Shown here: in pieces, positions 17,493 to 28,400 of the stretch
How positions within the stretch are numbered: position 1 is the first letter of the stretch
How the letters are laid out: each line of letters opens with the position of its first letter
Source: Demequina sp. NBRC 110051
GTDB lineage: Bacteria; Actinomycetota; Actinomycetes; Actinomycetales; Demequinaceae
Reading direction: 5' to 3'
Assembly: GCF_002090055.1 (NCBI RefSeq)
Contig: NZ_BBRH01000011.1
Coordinates: 62,001-126,000, forward strand
DNA length: 64,000 nt
Notes under the pieces: model-generated
Told to the model about the DNA's origin: nothing
Database searches by the model: none
What the model saw: only the letters and a program-made list of their open reading frames with translations
Program-made: the position numbers and the translations under genes

Positions 17493-18124
17493 CTGGGCAC
17501 CTCGATATGCGCGGCGGGCTCGGCGTAGCTCATCGCGACGGGCTCGCCGTCGCGGAACTCGAAGCTGGTCAGCGACGCGAGGCCGCACTGGCGCGAGCGG
17601 GGGTCGTGCAGGAAGCGGCGCTTCTCGAACTCCATACGCGCCACCCAGATGGGCAGCTGGTGGCTGACCATGACCGTGTCACCGTCGGGGTTCGCGGCGG
17701 CGGCATCGCGGATCGCGGCCCACATGCGGTCGCGCTGCTCCGTGTAGGGCTCGCCCCACGACGGCCGCCACGGGTTGCGCAAGAGCCACCAGTTGCGCGG
17801 GTGCAGGAAATCCTTCGCCCCCGCCTGCAGCACGGTGCCCTCGTAGGCGTTCAGTGCCTCGATGAGCCGCTCGTCGGTGTCAATGTCCAGCCCGTAGGCC
17901 GCGGCGACGGGCTTCGCGGTCTGCTGCGCTCGCAGCAGCGGCGACGCGATCACGCGCGTGACGGGCACCTCGCGGGCGCTCAGGTCCTCGGCGACCGCGG
18001 CGGCCATGGCCTGACCCGCGTCGGACAGGCGGAACTCGGGCAGGCGCCCGTAGAGCACCTTGTCCGGGTTGTGGACATGGCCGTGGCGCAACAAATGGAC
18101 GACGGGCATGGCGTCTATTGTCAC
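17489..18124 (-). CDS. Histidine phosphatase (phosphoglycerate-mutase-like)
   Basis: This 211-aa histidine phosphatase superfamily protein shows the nucleophile motif VHLLRHGHVHNPDKVLYGR, the second arginine in IASPLLRAQQTAKP and the second histidine in MVSHQLPIWV. It opens the operon running into resA-ccdA-resB-ccsB, an arrangement also found in mycobacteria (Rv0525-Rv0529). The substrate is unknown. The start is GTG 18124 behind GAGGGTGG; ATG 18109 is an alternative. Confidence 0.88.
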   Translation of the reverse strand: MTIDAMPVVHLLRHGHVHNPDKVLYGRLPEFRLSDAGQAMAAAVAEDLSAREVPVTRVIASPLLRAQQTAKPVAAAYGLDIDTDERLIEALNAYEGTVLQAGAKDFLHPRNWWLLRNPWRPSWGEPYTEQRDRMWAAIRDAAAANPDGDTVMVSHQLPIWVARMEFEKRRFLHDPRSRQCGLASLTSFEFRDGEPVAMSYAEPAAHIEVPR

Positions 18125-18156
18125 CCACCCTCACGCGTGCGCGGCACGCGCGCCCG

Positions 18157-18405
18157 TCAGCGCCGGCGCTTGGCCTTCAGGGCCGCCTTGAGGCGGTCGG
18201 GATCGATCCTCCAAAACCCCACCACGGCATCGTCCACCGTCACCACCGGAATCTGCTCGCCGTAGCGAGAGGTGAGTGAGGCATCGGCCGAAATGTCGAT
18301 CTCCTCCCACGCGACCTTGGTGCCGCAGGTCGCGGCGACCAACGCGCGGGCGTCGTCGCAGAGGTGACAGCCCGGGCGCGAGTACAGATGAACGCGGGGT
18401 GTCAT
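18157..18405 (-). CDS. Glutaredoxin-like protein
   Basis: This 82-aa thioredoxin-fold protein has the N-terminal redox motif YSRPGCHLCDDARAL (CHLC), then WEEIDISAD and the cis-Pro segment QIPVVTVDD. This matches the DUF836/glutaredoxin-like family found next to SerB-like phosphatases in actinobacteria (compare Rv0508-type genes). It lies just upstream of the phosphatase operon on the same strand and may be cotranscribed. Confidence 0.85.
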   Translation of the reverse strand: MTPRVHLYSRPGCHLCDDARALVAATCGTKVAWEEIDISADASLTSRYGEQIPVVTVDDAVVGFWRIDPDRLKAALKAKRRR

Positions 18406-18463
18406 GGCGTCAGGATACGGCCGTGGGAGGCCTGGACCGCAGGGCCTGCGTGACTAGAGTGAT

Positions 18464-19324
18464 GTGGTGATGGCCGGCGACGCGAACGAGACGAGCACCG
18501 CAATAGTGGCGGCGTTCTTCGACGTCGACAACACCGTGATCCGCGGAGCCTCGGCCTATCACATCGCGCGTGGGCTGCAGCGGCACGGGTTCTTTCGCAA
18601 GCGCGACGTGCTGCACTTTGCCTGGGAGACCGCCAAGTATTCGATGCTGGGCGAGTCCAAGGAGCAGATCGATGACGTCCGCGACGAGGCGCTCGGCATT
18701 ATCAAGGGCTGGTCGGTCGCGGAGATGATCGCGATCGGCGAGGAGGTCTACGACGAGATCCTCGCCCTGCGGATCTTCCCCGGGACGCGCGCGCTGATCG
18801 ACTCGCACCTGGCGCAGGGTCACGAGGTGTGGTTCGTCACGGCGACGCCCGCCGAGGTGGGCACCATCATCGCCTCGCGCCTGGGCGTCACCGGCGCGCT
18901 CGGCACGGTCGCGGAGAACGTCGACGGCCTGTACACGGGGCGCCTGGTGGGGCCCATGCTGCATGACGAGGCGAAGGCCGATGCCGTGGAGGCACTCGCG
19001 GTCGAGCGCGGCTTGGACCTGTCGGCCAGTTACGCGTACGGCGACTCGATCCACGACGGTGCCATGCTGTCCGCCGTGGGCAACCCGTGCGCGATCAACC
19101 CCGACGGGCCGCTGCGCCGGCTCGCGAAGAGCCGCGGCTGGGCGATCGAGGACTTTCGCGGGCGCGGCGACGGGCGCAGGGGCATTGTGCGCTCTACCGG
19201 TGCGGGGGCGGTGTGGACCGCGATGGCGGTGGCGCGGGGTGCGCGCGCGACGGCGCGGGCCGCCGTGGGGCTGTCGCGCCGCGAGCCCGCTGCGGTCGAC
19301 GACGAGCGCGCACACGGGCTGTAG
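18464..19324 (+). CDS. HAD-IB family phosphatase (SerB-like)
   Basis: This 286-aa protein carries HAD motif I AAFFDVDNTVIRG, motif II VWFVTATPAEVG and motif III/IV SYAYGDSIHDGAMLSAVG. Subfamily IB members include phosphoserine phosphatase and lipid-linked phosphatases. The helical cap (residues ~35-105) is the longer type seen in actinobacterial SerB1-like proteins. Three in-frame start codons follow one another (GTG 18464, GTG 18467, ATG 18470), so the start is ambiguous. It is divergent from the glutaredoxin gene. Its 3' flank was the original 3' neighbour of bS22 before the element inserted. Confidence 0.87.
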   Translation: MVMAGDANETSTAIVAAFFDVDNTVIRGASAYHIARGLQRHGFFRKRDVLHFAWETAKYSMLGESKEQIDDVRDEALGIIKGWSVAEMIAIGEEVYDEILALRIFPGTRALIDSHLAQGHEVWFVTATPAEVGTIIASRLGVTGALGTVAENVDGLYTGRLVGPMLHDEAKADAVEALAVERGLDLSASYAYGDSIHDGAMLSAVGNPCAINPDGPLRRLAKSRGWAIEDFRGRGDGRRGIVRSTGAGAVWTAMAVARGARATARAAVGLSRREPAAVDDERAHGL

Positions 19325-19382
19325 CCCCAGCACACGCACGAACGCCCGCGCCACCGGAGGTGACACGGGCGTGTGACGTGCG

Positions 19383-19399
19383 GCCGGGGCGTACCCGGC
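19383..19399. terminator. Short GC hairpin before attL
   Basis: GCCGGG and CCCGGC arms enclose a 5-nt loop. It lies between the HAD gene and the attL copy of the bS22 3' end, and would have served as the shared terminator of these convergent genes before insertion. Confidence 0.45.
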
Positions 19400-19405
19400 G
19401 GAACG

Positions 19406-19458
19406 TTACTTCTTGTTGCGGCGCTGGTGGCGCGTCTTACGAAGCAGCTTGCGGTGCT
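19406..19458. repeat. attL: 53-bp copy of the bS22 3' end
   Basis: It is identical over 53 nt to 41835-41887, the 3' end (stop codon plus about 16 codons, read on the minus strand) of the bS22 gene. Sequence diverges immediately outside on both sides. This is the displaced original 3' end, now without start or 5' coding part. Confidence 0.95.
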
Positions 19459-19690
19459 CTGTTCGCAACCCTCAATCAGTCGCTGAGACAAGCGTAAGGC
19501 CAGACTTACCTGCGATTTTACTAAATCGTGATCTTTGCACGACGTAGTACCGATAGGCACCGAGTGAACCCTCGAAACGCACGCTGGCGTCACGGCGAAA
19601 CACGCCGCGAAGACCTCCCCTGCGTGTCACTCGACCGCGACCAATGTGGTGCCTCGCAACGCTTCGACGACGAGACCAAAAGGAGACCAC

Positions 19691-21139
19691 ATGGCCAACA
19701 CCGACGAGAAGGACAAGAAGCGCAGGAGTTTCGGCTGCGTTCGCAAGTTGCCGTCAGAGAACTACAGAGCGGACTACCTCGGGCCGGACCGACGACGCCA
19801 TCACGGCCCATTTACGTTTCAAGTGAAACGGCATGCCGAGAACTGGCTCGATGCGGAGAAGAAGTTGATCGAGAAGGGCAAGTGGACACCCCCGGCGGAG
19901 CGCGCCAGGAAGGCCGAACTCAAGAGGGAGCGGAAGTCTGAACGAGCCTCGATCACGCTCAGTGAATACGGGCTGGCATGGATTGAGCGCCACGATCTCG
20001 CCGATTCGACGCGCGGCCTGTGGGAACGCCAACTCGAGGCGTATGTCTACAAGAGGCTGGGTGGTGTCGCGCTCCGCGACATCCGGACTCCGGCGATCCG
20101 CGAGTGGCACGTTTGGGCCAAACGAAACGTGGCACAGCGTCCCCGCGAAGGGGCCTACACGGCGCTGAGAATCATGATGTCAGTTGCCGTGGAGGACGGC
20201 CTCATCAAGAAGAACCCTTGCACCCTCAAAAACGTGACGCAACGCGGCGCCAATAGAACCGGGAAGACCCTCACGCCCGAGCAGGTTAAGACCATTGCGC
20301 TTGCGATGGGGTCTCCGGCAGACAAGACCGCAATCCGTGCTCACGTCCGATCGGAGGTCGCAAAGGAACGCGCCCTAATCGCGCGCGACCGCTCTCTAGA
20401 CGACAAGGAGCGTCGGAGCAGGATCGCCAAAGTGAGGAAGGGCGCGAAGCGAACCGCCATGGTGGAATTCGGCATCGACCAGCCTCAATGGATCGCGCTC
20501 GTCATGCTTGGCTGCTACGGGGCTCTCCGCACTGGCGAACTACAAGCGCTTCGCCGCCGCGACGTGAGTTTGGCGGATGGCACAGTGGATATCCAGTTCG
20601 CAGCGAGGTATCTCCGACCACGCAAGAACGCCCTCTCGACCGAAAGTCAAGAAGCCGGCGAATCGCGGCTCGGACGCTGGGTCGGAGACGCCCCCGTGAA
20701 GGCAGAAGGCGAACGTCAGATTCCGATCGTGCCTCACCTCATTGAGTTGCTCCAGCAGCATCTAGACACCTATGTCGAGCCTGAACCCGATGCGCTGCTC
20801 TTTCCACCACCGTCCTGGTCGAAACTCACTGAAGAGAAGAAGGCCGCAGCGACTCCGGCACAACGGAATCAGCGACTAGCGTCAAGCACGTTCTTCGACT
20901 ACTGGAAAGCGGCGGTTAAACGAGCGGGGCTGACGGACGTCCACTTTCACGACCTTCGACACACGGGCGGCTCGCTCTACACCCAGGCTGGCGCCACGAT
21001 CAAGGAGGTCATGGAGTTTATGGGTCACCGGAGCCCTGCTACCGCCTACCTTTACCAACATGGAAATGCTGACCGACACCGGACCATTGCCGCTCGGGTG
21101 TCGCGGCTCGCGGACGAGTTCGATCAGCTGGCGGCGTAG
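19691..21139 (+). CDS. int: Tyrosine-type site-specific integrase
   Basis: This 482-aa tyrosine recombinase is encoded next to attL. An N-terminal SAM-like core-binding domain (about residues 85-185) precedes the catalytic domain with GALRTGELQ (Arg-280), HDLRHTGG (His-420, Arg-423), GHRSPATAYLYQH (His and nucleophile Tyr-455). An extra charged helical insertion lies between the two domains (around KERALIARDRSLDDKERRS). ATG 19691 follows AGGAG with 5-nt spacing; an upstream in-frame ATG lacks a ribosome site. It should catalyse integration and excision at the bS22 target. Confidence 0.96.
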   Translation: MANTDEKDKKRRSFGCVRKLPSENYRADYLGPDRRRHHGPFTFQVKRHAENWLDAEKKLIEKGKWTPPAERARKAELKRERKSERASITLSEYGLAWIERHDLADSTRGLWERQLEAYVYKRLGGVALRDIRTPAIREWHVWAKRNVAQRPREGAYTALRIMMSVAVEDGLIKKNPCTLKNVTQRGANRTGKTLTPEQVKTIALAMGSPADKTAIRAHVRSEVAKERALIARDRSLDDKERRSRIAKVRKGAKRTAMVEFGIDQPQWIALVMLGCYGALRTGELQALRRRDVSLADGTVDIQFAARYLRPRKNALSTESQEAGESRLGRWVGDAPVKAEGERQIPIVPHLIELLQQHLDTYVEPEPDALLFPPPSWSKLTEEKKAAATPAQRNQRLASSTFFDYWKAAVKRAGLTDVHFHDLRHTGGSLYTQAGATIKEVMEFMGHRSPATAYLYQHGNADRHRTIAARVSRLADEFDQLAA

Positions 21140-21153
21140 CGGACCACTACTCC

Positions 21154-21199
21154 CGAAGGGCCTCGCAGGTGAGTCGTCAGACTCCTGCGAGGCCCTTCG
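21154..21199. terminator. Strong hairpin after the integrase
   Basis: Perfect 16-bp arms (CGAAGGGCCTCGCAGG at 21154-21169, complement at 21184-21199) flank a 14-nt loop, starting 14 nt after the integrase stop. It is probably the integrase terminator. The rest of 21200-21387 is AT-richer and probably holds the promoter of the following HTH gene. Confidence 0.75.
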
Positions 21200-21387
21200 C
21201 ATTGGCGCCGGTGGACGAGACCGGAAACCGAGGTCACGCCAGCCGTCGCCCGCGTAGCGTGATAGGCATATCGGCACGCGACACGCCGAGTTACACAAAC
21301 TCGGAGGGCAACATCGCACCTGGTAGACGCGCTAATGGTCTCGTATAGTGTGGTAGAGTATTTACTTTTCCCTGTAACCATGAGATA

Positions 21388-21636
21388 ATGGATGAGATAC
21401 TTGTAGGCATGACGGTCCGTACGATCCAGAGTGCCCCATCCCTTAGACCCGCATCAGTCGAGCCAATGCTCACGATCACGGACGTCTGCGCAAGGATTCG
21501 CTTCAGCCGCCGCCGTGTGGACGCACTCATCGCCGACGGCGTCCTCCCTGCATACAAGATCCCGAAGGTGCGCGGATTCCGGTTCCACGCTGCGGACGTC
21601 GACGCGCTGTTCGAGCGGGTTCGAGTCGCTGCGTAG
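21388..21636 (+). CDS. Excisionase-like helix-turn-helix protein
   Basis: This 82-aa protein has a MerR/excisionase-type winged-helix region: LTITDVCARIRFSRRRVDALIADGVLPAYKIPKV followed by GFRFHAADVDALFERV. This is the arrangement of small DNA-binding excisionases and plasmid regulators. It lies 250 bp downstream of the integrase, supporting a role in excision or control, which is inference. ATG 21409 (seven codons later) is an alternative start; neither has a strong ribosome site. Confidence 0.65.
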   Translation: MDEILVGMTVRTIQSAPSLRPASVEPMLTITDVCARIRFSRRRVDALIADGVLPAYKIPKVRGFRFHAADVDALFERVRVAA

Positions 21637-21749
21637 GCAACCGCACGCCACCCTGCTGCAAGCAGCCGAGAGACCGACAGATCGCATGTTCGCTCACTAT
21701 CCGAGTCGAAAAGGTCCGCCCACCGCCGTCTGTACGTTGATCCAAGCCC

Positions 21750-22439
21750 TCATTCGGACTCCTCATTGTTCATTGCCGCCTCGAGCACGTCGAGGAGTTT
21801 TCTAACGTATCCCGCACGGGCGAGCACATTGCGCTCGTGTGTTTGCGTTGTGTTGTCACCTTGCTCACCAGCAGGAGATTGCACATGCAGCGCCGCTTGA
21901 CGGAGCACCGCCCTCTCGCCGATTTTCTCGGCGTGCTCCACCCAGGCCCCATCGTGCTCCCGAGCAATGCTCGCCGCATACCCAATAAGTGACCGGACCA
22001 AGTCACCAGCCGATCGGTCAAGTTCTAGCGCGACCTTGAGCGCTGCGTCGGCTTCCACTTCACTACCCTCTGGCACTGGCGCATCATCAAAAACACCAAA
22101 GAACCCCCAGGGTTCCCGGTCGTGATCGAGTCGTTCGAGAGCGCGGTCGACTCTATCCACCGCAGCAAGGACGGGTCGTGCCGTTGGCAAGTCTCGGCGC
22201 TGGGCCCATAGCCTGAGCACCAGATCTGCGACTTCGCGTTCTGCAACAGCAAGTTCTTCGCCCGCAAGTTCACCGAGCGATTCCAGCCTTTCCGCGAGAT
22301 AGTGAGCGATCCACCGGCCGAGCGTGTCGGTGTCCTGCAACTCACTCGATAGCCGCGCTCCGAGTGCGAGTACGGCCGCCGAGGTCTCTCCATCCGCGCC
22401 CAGGGGCGTAGGTGTAGACCCGGAATTGTTCTCCACCAT
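21750..22439 (-). CDS. Helical partner protein of the STAND NTPase gene, unknown family
   Basis: This 229-aa protein is predicted almost entirely alpha-helical. It contains GRWIAHYLAERLESL, ADLVLRLWAQRRDLPTARP and a long C-terminal helix ending in VRKLLDVLEAAMNNEESE. The gene overlaps the 3' end of the 2064-aa NTPase gene by 98 nt, and ATG 22439 is preceded by GAGGAGGAG, a strong ribosome site located inside the upstream gene. The overlap indicates one operon and a shared function. No catalytic motif or membrane segment is seen. It may be a regulator, sensor adaptor or assembly subunit of the NTPase; this is inference. Confidence 0.7.
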   Translation of the reverse strand: MVENNSGSTPTPLGADGETSAAVLALGARLSSELQDTDTLGRWIAHYLAERLESLGELAGEELAVAEREVADLVLRLWAQRRDLPTARPVLAAVDRVDRALERLDHDREPWGFFGVFDDAPVPEGSEVEADAALKVALELDRSAGDLVRSLIGYAASIAREHDGAWVEHAEKIGERAVLRQAALHVQSPAGEQGDNTTQTHERNVLARAGYVRKLLDVLEAAMNNEESE

Positions 22440-25400
22440 CACTGCGCTCCTCCTCGTAGTTGTTTGACCGGTATCGCGAGCGCCCACGGTCACGGCGCCT
22501 TTGCCGAGACTCAGCGATTAGTCGCACATCGAGTTTCTTGAGAAGGCCATCGAGTACGTCATTCCTGATGGACAACCGGCTACCGCACACTCCCTGGGGA
22601 TTCGAGCCCGCGCTCATCGTCGACCATGTCTCGACGCACACAACCGGTTCACCGTCACCTTGACGTACCCAAGACGTACCAGTCTCGTCTGGTTCGAGCG
22701 ACAAGGCGTCAATTACGAGAGAGGCCGGATACGGCAACTCGCGCGTTAGGTGCTGAGCGAACCGATCATGTAGATCAATGCCGCGCGCGACGTAATCCGA
22801 ATCCAACCACCCTGTGAGAACGAACGGCGGTGACCGAAGCTCGAATGTCTCGTCACCCGCGCGAGGCAGGTGGAATGATCCATCTCCTGTGCCGAGTGCC
22901 CTGAGTAGCGCATCGGAAGTCACTGGCTGAACGAGTGCGCTTGAAACAAGGGCGTCGGCCGAGCGATCATACCCAAAGCTATCCGCATCTAGGTCGACGC
23001 AAGTCCAATCCTCGGACGGCGAGAACACGCGATCCAGATCCACTTCACCGATTTCACGGCTCCACCCCTCCCTGTCCTCAGTCGGCAAGAGGGTCACCAT
23101 ATCGCCGGGAAGCGGCTGCCTGAAATCCGAGACCCACCGAAGATCAGTTCTCGCGAGGTCAAAACTAGCTAGCCAATCGTGGACCCCGAATCGTCCCGTC
23201 TCCGGATCTCGATACGCGCGCGACGTTCGTAGGAGCCGACCGGCCACCGTCATAGACGCATGACGCACAAGGTAGTAATCAAGGCTGTCTCCGTCGGGCA
23301 CCTCCGACTTGAACGCGTAGGTCTCACCGTCGGCGTAGATGCCCGCCTCTCGCCGAGGGTCGGAGTCAAGCGCGGTCACTCCGCGCCACTCCCAGTCATC
23401 GAGAATTACAGTGCTCAGACCATCGAGGACCGCTTGATGCGACACCTCGAACGCTTCCGTCAACTCTCCAACCATGTACTCATCCAGATCGGAGGGAACA
23501 CGGAAATCAGACTCTGGAGCACCGTGCGTAAAAGGCTTGGGCGTCGCAGGCCTGCTCCACGGCTCGAGGTCAATGGGCTCTTCAGAGGGTTCGGGCCACG
23601 CTCTTGCGGGCTCAGATCCAGAATCATTGGCTCCCCATAGCTGAATGCGGTTGCAATGCATCTGGATCGCTATGTGGTCGGGGTGCGTTCTGCTCATGCG
23701 ATCCGCCAACTCCATCAGTTGCGGAAACTCGTTGCCCCGGTCGCGAACAAATCTCTCGACCGCGATCAGCAGCCACTCCACCGCGTGCATCTCATAGAAC
23801 GGAAAGCGGTCGTCGGCATAGCCGGGTGACATGCCGCTTGTTGCAACCTCACACAGGGCATCAATGACATCGCTAGCCCCTAGTTCAAGGGCGGTCCTCA
23901 CTGCGTGTGCTGCTCGCCACCGAAACTCGATTCGCGGATCTGCGAGGGCACACCACACAAAGTTTGCAATCGGGGCGCACTCGGGCACCGAACTCACCTG
24001 GCGGGTCGTCGAACGCAACGGTTCGAGTTCGAGGTCTTCTTCGAAGTCCATCAAAGCTGCATCTAGCACGAATGCAGCGTCGGACGGATCTAGACCAGAC
24101 GCGACACCGGCAGCGAGTCGATAGCAGTGCTCGGCATCACGCAAGGCCTCGTCAAGAACTAGGCGATCAAGCGCAATCAGGTGCAGTTCACTCTCGGTAG
24201 ATTCCAGCACTTCGCCGGCACGAGCAAGGTTGAAGCCCACCCAGTTCCCCTGAAGGATCTCATGGCTGTGCCGTTCGATGTACGTACGTACTGCGGTCTT
24301 CAGCGCGTCAGCGAAAGCTCGCGATGCGCTCTCCCACGAAGAAACGGTGTTCAGAAACTCGGCTTTTTCCGACGGGCGGAAGTCATCACATTCGGATACC
24401 CGCGTGATAATTCTTGCCCACTGAAATTGCGACCGATCTTTCATGGCTGAGATAAACAGCGCCATGTCGTATACCGGTGCCCGATGCAAGGCCTCTGCAG
24501 CGGCACTAACGCCGGCTGTCGTCATGAGGTCGAGGCCAGCAAGGGTCTCTCGACACTCTCGGATCTCAATTTCGTGCCGTTCGGAGCGTCCGGACCAGCT
24601 GGGACCAACTTCGCGCGCTGCCGAAGGCGACGACATTGATCCAACCTGTGGCGGTCCCAAGCAAGTCTCCGTGAACTCGGCGTCGAGACGTTGGCCCAGC
24701 CGGCGCGCGACACCGTTTGCAGCCGCTAATACGTGTCGCTCTATCGGGCCTTGCTGTCCGATCCATCGTAGCGCCGCAGAAAGGTCGATGCGCTCCGAGA
24801 ACGGTGCCAATACAATCGCCCAAAGCGGGTTCTGATTGAGGCTCGCGCCATGAGGGGTGAGCCCGCTCAACTGCCATGCGAGATCACCAACGCGCCGATC
24901 ACGCCATTGGGACAGGACCTCGAGAACATCACCCCCGACCAAACAGTCAATTGCTTGCGTGAATGCTCGCTCGTCAAAGCCGTCGTACAGGAGCGGCGCA
25001 AGGGTCTCCGCAACCCGCGAAGCACGGCGTGCTAGTTCAAGGTTCAGGTCGTGTGTTGGCTGCTTGGAAACTTTGGCCAAGGCGATGATGGTGTCCAGGC
25101 GTGGCAGCGAATCGTCACCCGCCCGCGATGCCACCTCGACAGCGGACTGAAAATATGACAGCTCCTCTTCCTCGCTAAAAGCATGCAGTCCACGCGCGAT
25201 CTCAACAAGGGTGCTAGCGCGTTCGTCCGCGAAGTCGCCTCCGCGGTCTATCGATGTTCGAGCCCTGTCGGCGAGTTCTAGCGCCACCTCCCCGAACCTT
25301 GAGTCACCGCGCAAGGGAGCAATCATTGCGATCGCGGCCGCTTCAGGCGCAGACCGTGAATCGGCGTTCGCGAACTCCTCGAACGCCTGCGAAACATCGT

Positions 25401-28400
25401 TGTCAGACGACGCACACGCGAGTGGTGCGGCAACAGTCCGAGCGATCCTCCTCACGAGCGAGAATCGTTCGCGCGAATCCCAAACTGATGAGTGACCACG
25501 AAAAAGATCCCCAGTTCGATCAAGTTTGCGTGCGAGTGCCATGTCGGCCCAGCTCGCGAGCCAAGGGAGAGCGGGCGCAAGATAGCGATCGAGGTCTTCG
25601 TCGTTCGACTTGACCCGTTGGCGCTGTTCGGAAGACTCGAGCGGGCGGAAGTGTGAAATCCGCAGTTCTTCGCCCTCAAGGGCAACGCGTAGCGCAATCA
25701 CGAAAAGGATCCCCTTGCGGCCCGTGCCGTGACGATCCCCCAACCCAAACGGCGCGCCTTCTGGATAGCAACCCGCGAGGCGTTCGCAGATTGCGGCACT
25801 TGCGTCTAGGCCGTGGAAAGCGGCCATCGCAGCGAGCCATGCTGCACCACGCATCGCGATGTCCTCAGGCTCGCGCCCATTGAAATCTCGGGAGACGAGA
25901 GAAAACCGTGCTCTGCCCACACTGGCCCACGCACGTTCCGCAACGTCTCTCGGAAGGGGTAACCCGAGCCGTTGGTATGCCGATGCCGCACCGAGAGCCA
26001 CGCCTGCATGGGACGTCGCGGTGAACCAGGGAGAGACAAGTTCCTCGCCGCCACGCATTAATAGATCGCTCGCGACGCGGTAGGCGGCCTGCATCACGAA
26101 ATGGGCAGGCCGCCACCGGGACAGATAGTCGGCCGCAGCGACGCTTCCCTGCGTCAGGGCAATAGCGTGAACAACATGCGCAAGTTCGGCAACAGAGATG
26201 CGCTCATCGCGACGAGAGTCGGATTGCCTCCGCGCCCAACTCTCGATCGATTGGGCTGCCAGGCGGACGCGGCTTGCGGCGGAGGCAACTCTTTCATTCT
26301 TGACGGCAAGCATCACGGCTTCTGAACCGAGGGTTGCTCCCGGCCAAGAGGACGGCAGTTCTCGAGACGCAATGAGTTCGTGCAGAACTCTGTCGTCGAG
26401 AATGGCGCCCGCAATGTCGGGGTTATTGAGCAGGACGCGTAGCCGCCTATCGGAGCCTGCACGCATCGCACCTGCACGCAGCGCGAGTTGGACGACTCGC
26501 GCCGGCCTACGCAATGCGAGCGCGGCACGCAAGCCAAACTCAACGCGCAATTGCTCGATTTGCCGACGCTGGACCTCATTGTCACTCGGCAGGGCGTCGT
26601 GCCCTGTCGCCAATTGAAGCAAGTCGTCGAAGTGACCTGCATTCCACATGACTTCGGGTAGAGAAGCGGCCGCATATCCCGATGACGTGCTCAAAGTTCG
26701 AAGACCGTGTAGCGCAGACGCGGCAGTAGCTTCAGTCGCGCCGTGATGGTCACGGAAGTAGGTCTCCGTGGGTTCATCGAGAAACTGCACTGAGTGGTGT
26801 GCGACCACAAGCCCACGACCGACGTCTGAGACAAAACTGCGAATTGCCGTCAACGGAACACCCGACAGTTCCGACAGAATCGCAAGGGGAATGCTCGGTC
26901 GCAGAAGAGTCAACAGTTCGGCGAGTTCTTCGAGCGCGGGACGCCCTGCTCCGGCGTCTCGTAGAGTGACAGATACACGGCGCTGCAACAGTTGGTCGAG
27001 AGGCGCCTCCGTGCCGGAAGTAATCCCGGCGAGACGCCCGAGGCAAGTGCTGATGGAAGTTGTTCCTTCCATCGCGAACGCAAGTACTCGCGGATTGCCT
27101 CCGGTACGAGCGTGGCACTCAGCTACCTCACCATCGCTCGCATCAGGGAAGGCGCCCATGACCACTCGCTGGGTTTCGTCCAGCGAGAAGACGTCGAGCT
27201 CGCATCGCACGATATCTTCAGGAGCGTCGAGCAGGTGCAGACGCTCTGGCCGACACGACAGGACCAAGTGAACGCCGGGCGGAAGTGAATCGCCCAATCG
27301 CAACAAGTCCCAGGCAAATGAGTGCAGTTCCGCATTCTCGCGGGCTGCAATCTCGGCATTGTCCGCGGCGTCGACGAGAACCACGAGACGTCGTCCCCCG
27401 CGTTGCGCTAGTTCATCACGCGCGTCTTCAAGGCGTCTGACGAATGCCCGCAACAGGTCGGCTTTCGCAACGTGAGGTGCGGCGATCATTGGCAGACAGA
27501 GACCCGCTCCTGCCAGTTCGGTTGTGATCTGCACCAGCGCTTCCTTGTGCCCATGCCTTGGAGCATCGGGGCGCCTGTAGTTTCCCTGACCAAAACAGTC
27601 GTAAACAACGACTTCGGCTCGATCCGCGAGCAACTCGGGGGCAGCCCGCGCAAACGTGCTCTTTCCAGCACCTCCTTCAGCAGTGAGGAGCACCGGTCGT
27701 GAGGAATTCATGATGGCGTCGCCTAAGGCGCGGTATGGCTCGCGGATCGAGTAAGGAGCGTCATCGAACAAACTCGGGGCCGGGCGCAGGTCATCGGGCT
27801 GAGCGCCAAAGGCGGCGAGGACATCGGGCGCGCGGATCGGCCCGTGCTGTTCTGTGCTCGCACGCTGCGCTACTAGTTCGATAAGGCTCGCGGCGGTCCG
27901 TATGTCCGTATCAGGCGCGAAACCACGGGCCGCTAGATCAAGTTCTGGGCGCAAGGCACGAAGTGGCTCGACCTTCCCCACTACCTCAGTCCTCGTGCAC
28001 AATTCACGCGCGCGGGCGGAGTCTCCCCCGATCCGCTCAAGTAGGGCCTCTGCAGGGGTGCCCGGTTGAGGCGTCACCCCCGATGCGAGCACTCCCAAGG
28101 CATCAACCACGTCAACTGCTATGGGGCGGTTCGTAAGTATCGAGAACCTCAACTCCTCGCAGGAATGGCGACCTCGAAAACTTCCATCCGGCGCATCGAG
28201 GAGTGCGAACTTCGTGAGAATGCCCCCGACTTCGGCAATCCCCATATTCGAGTTGGGATGGAGGGTCGAGTGCTTGAACTGTCGAACGACGATTCTCGAG
28301 TTATGTGCGCCTTCGTCGCCGTAGAACTCAACGAGATCGATGACCTCCGAACCGGCTGGCTCGGGCTCACTAGGGCTAGTGCCGTCGCCTTCAACAGCGA

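Noticed and set aside
19406-19458. A tRNA gene as the attachment site
   Set aside because: The repeat translates as the 3' end of bS22 and cannot fold as a tRNA; no tRNA was seen in the window.
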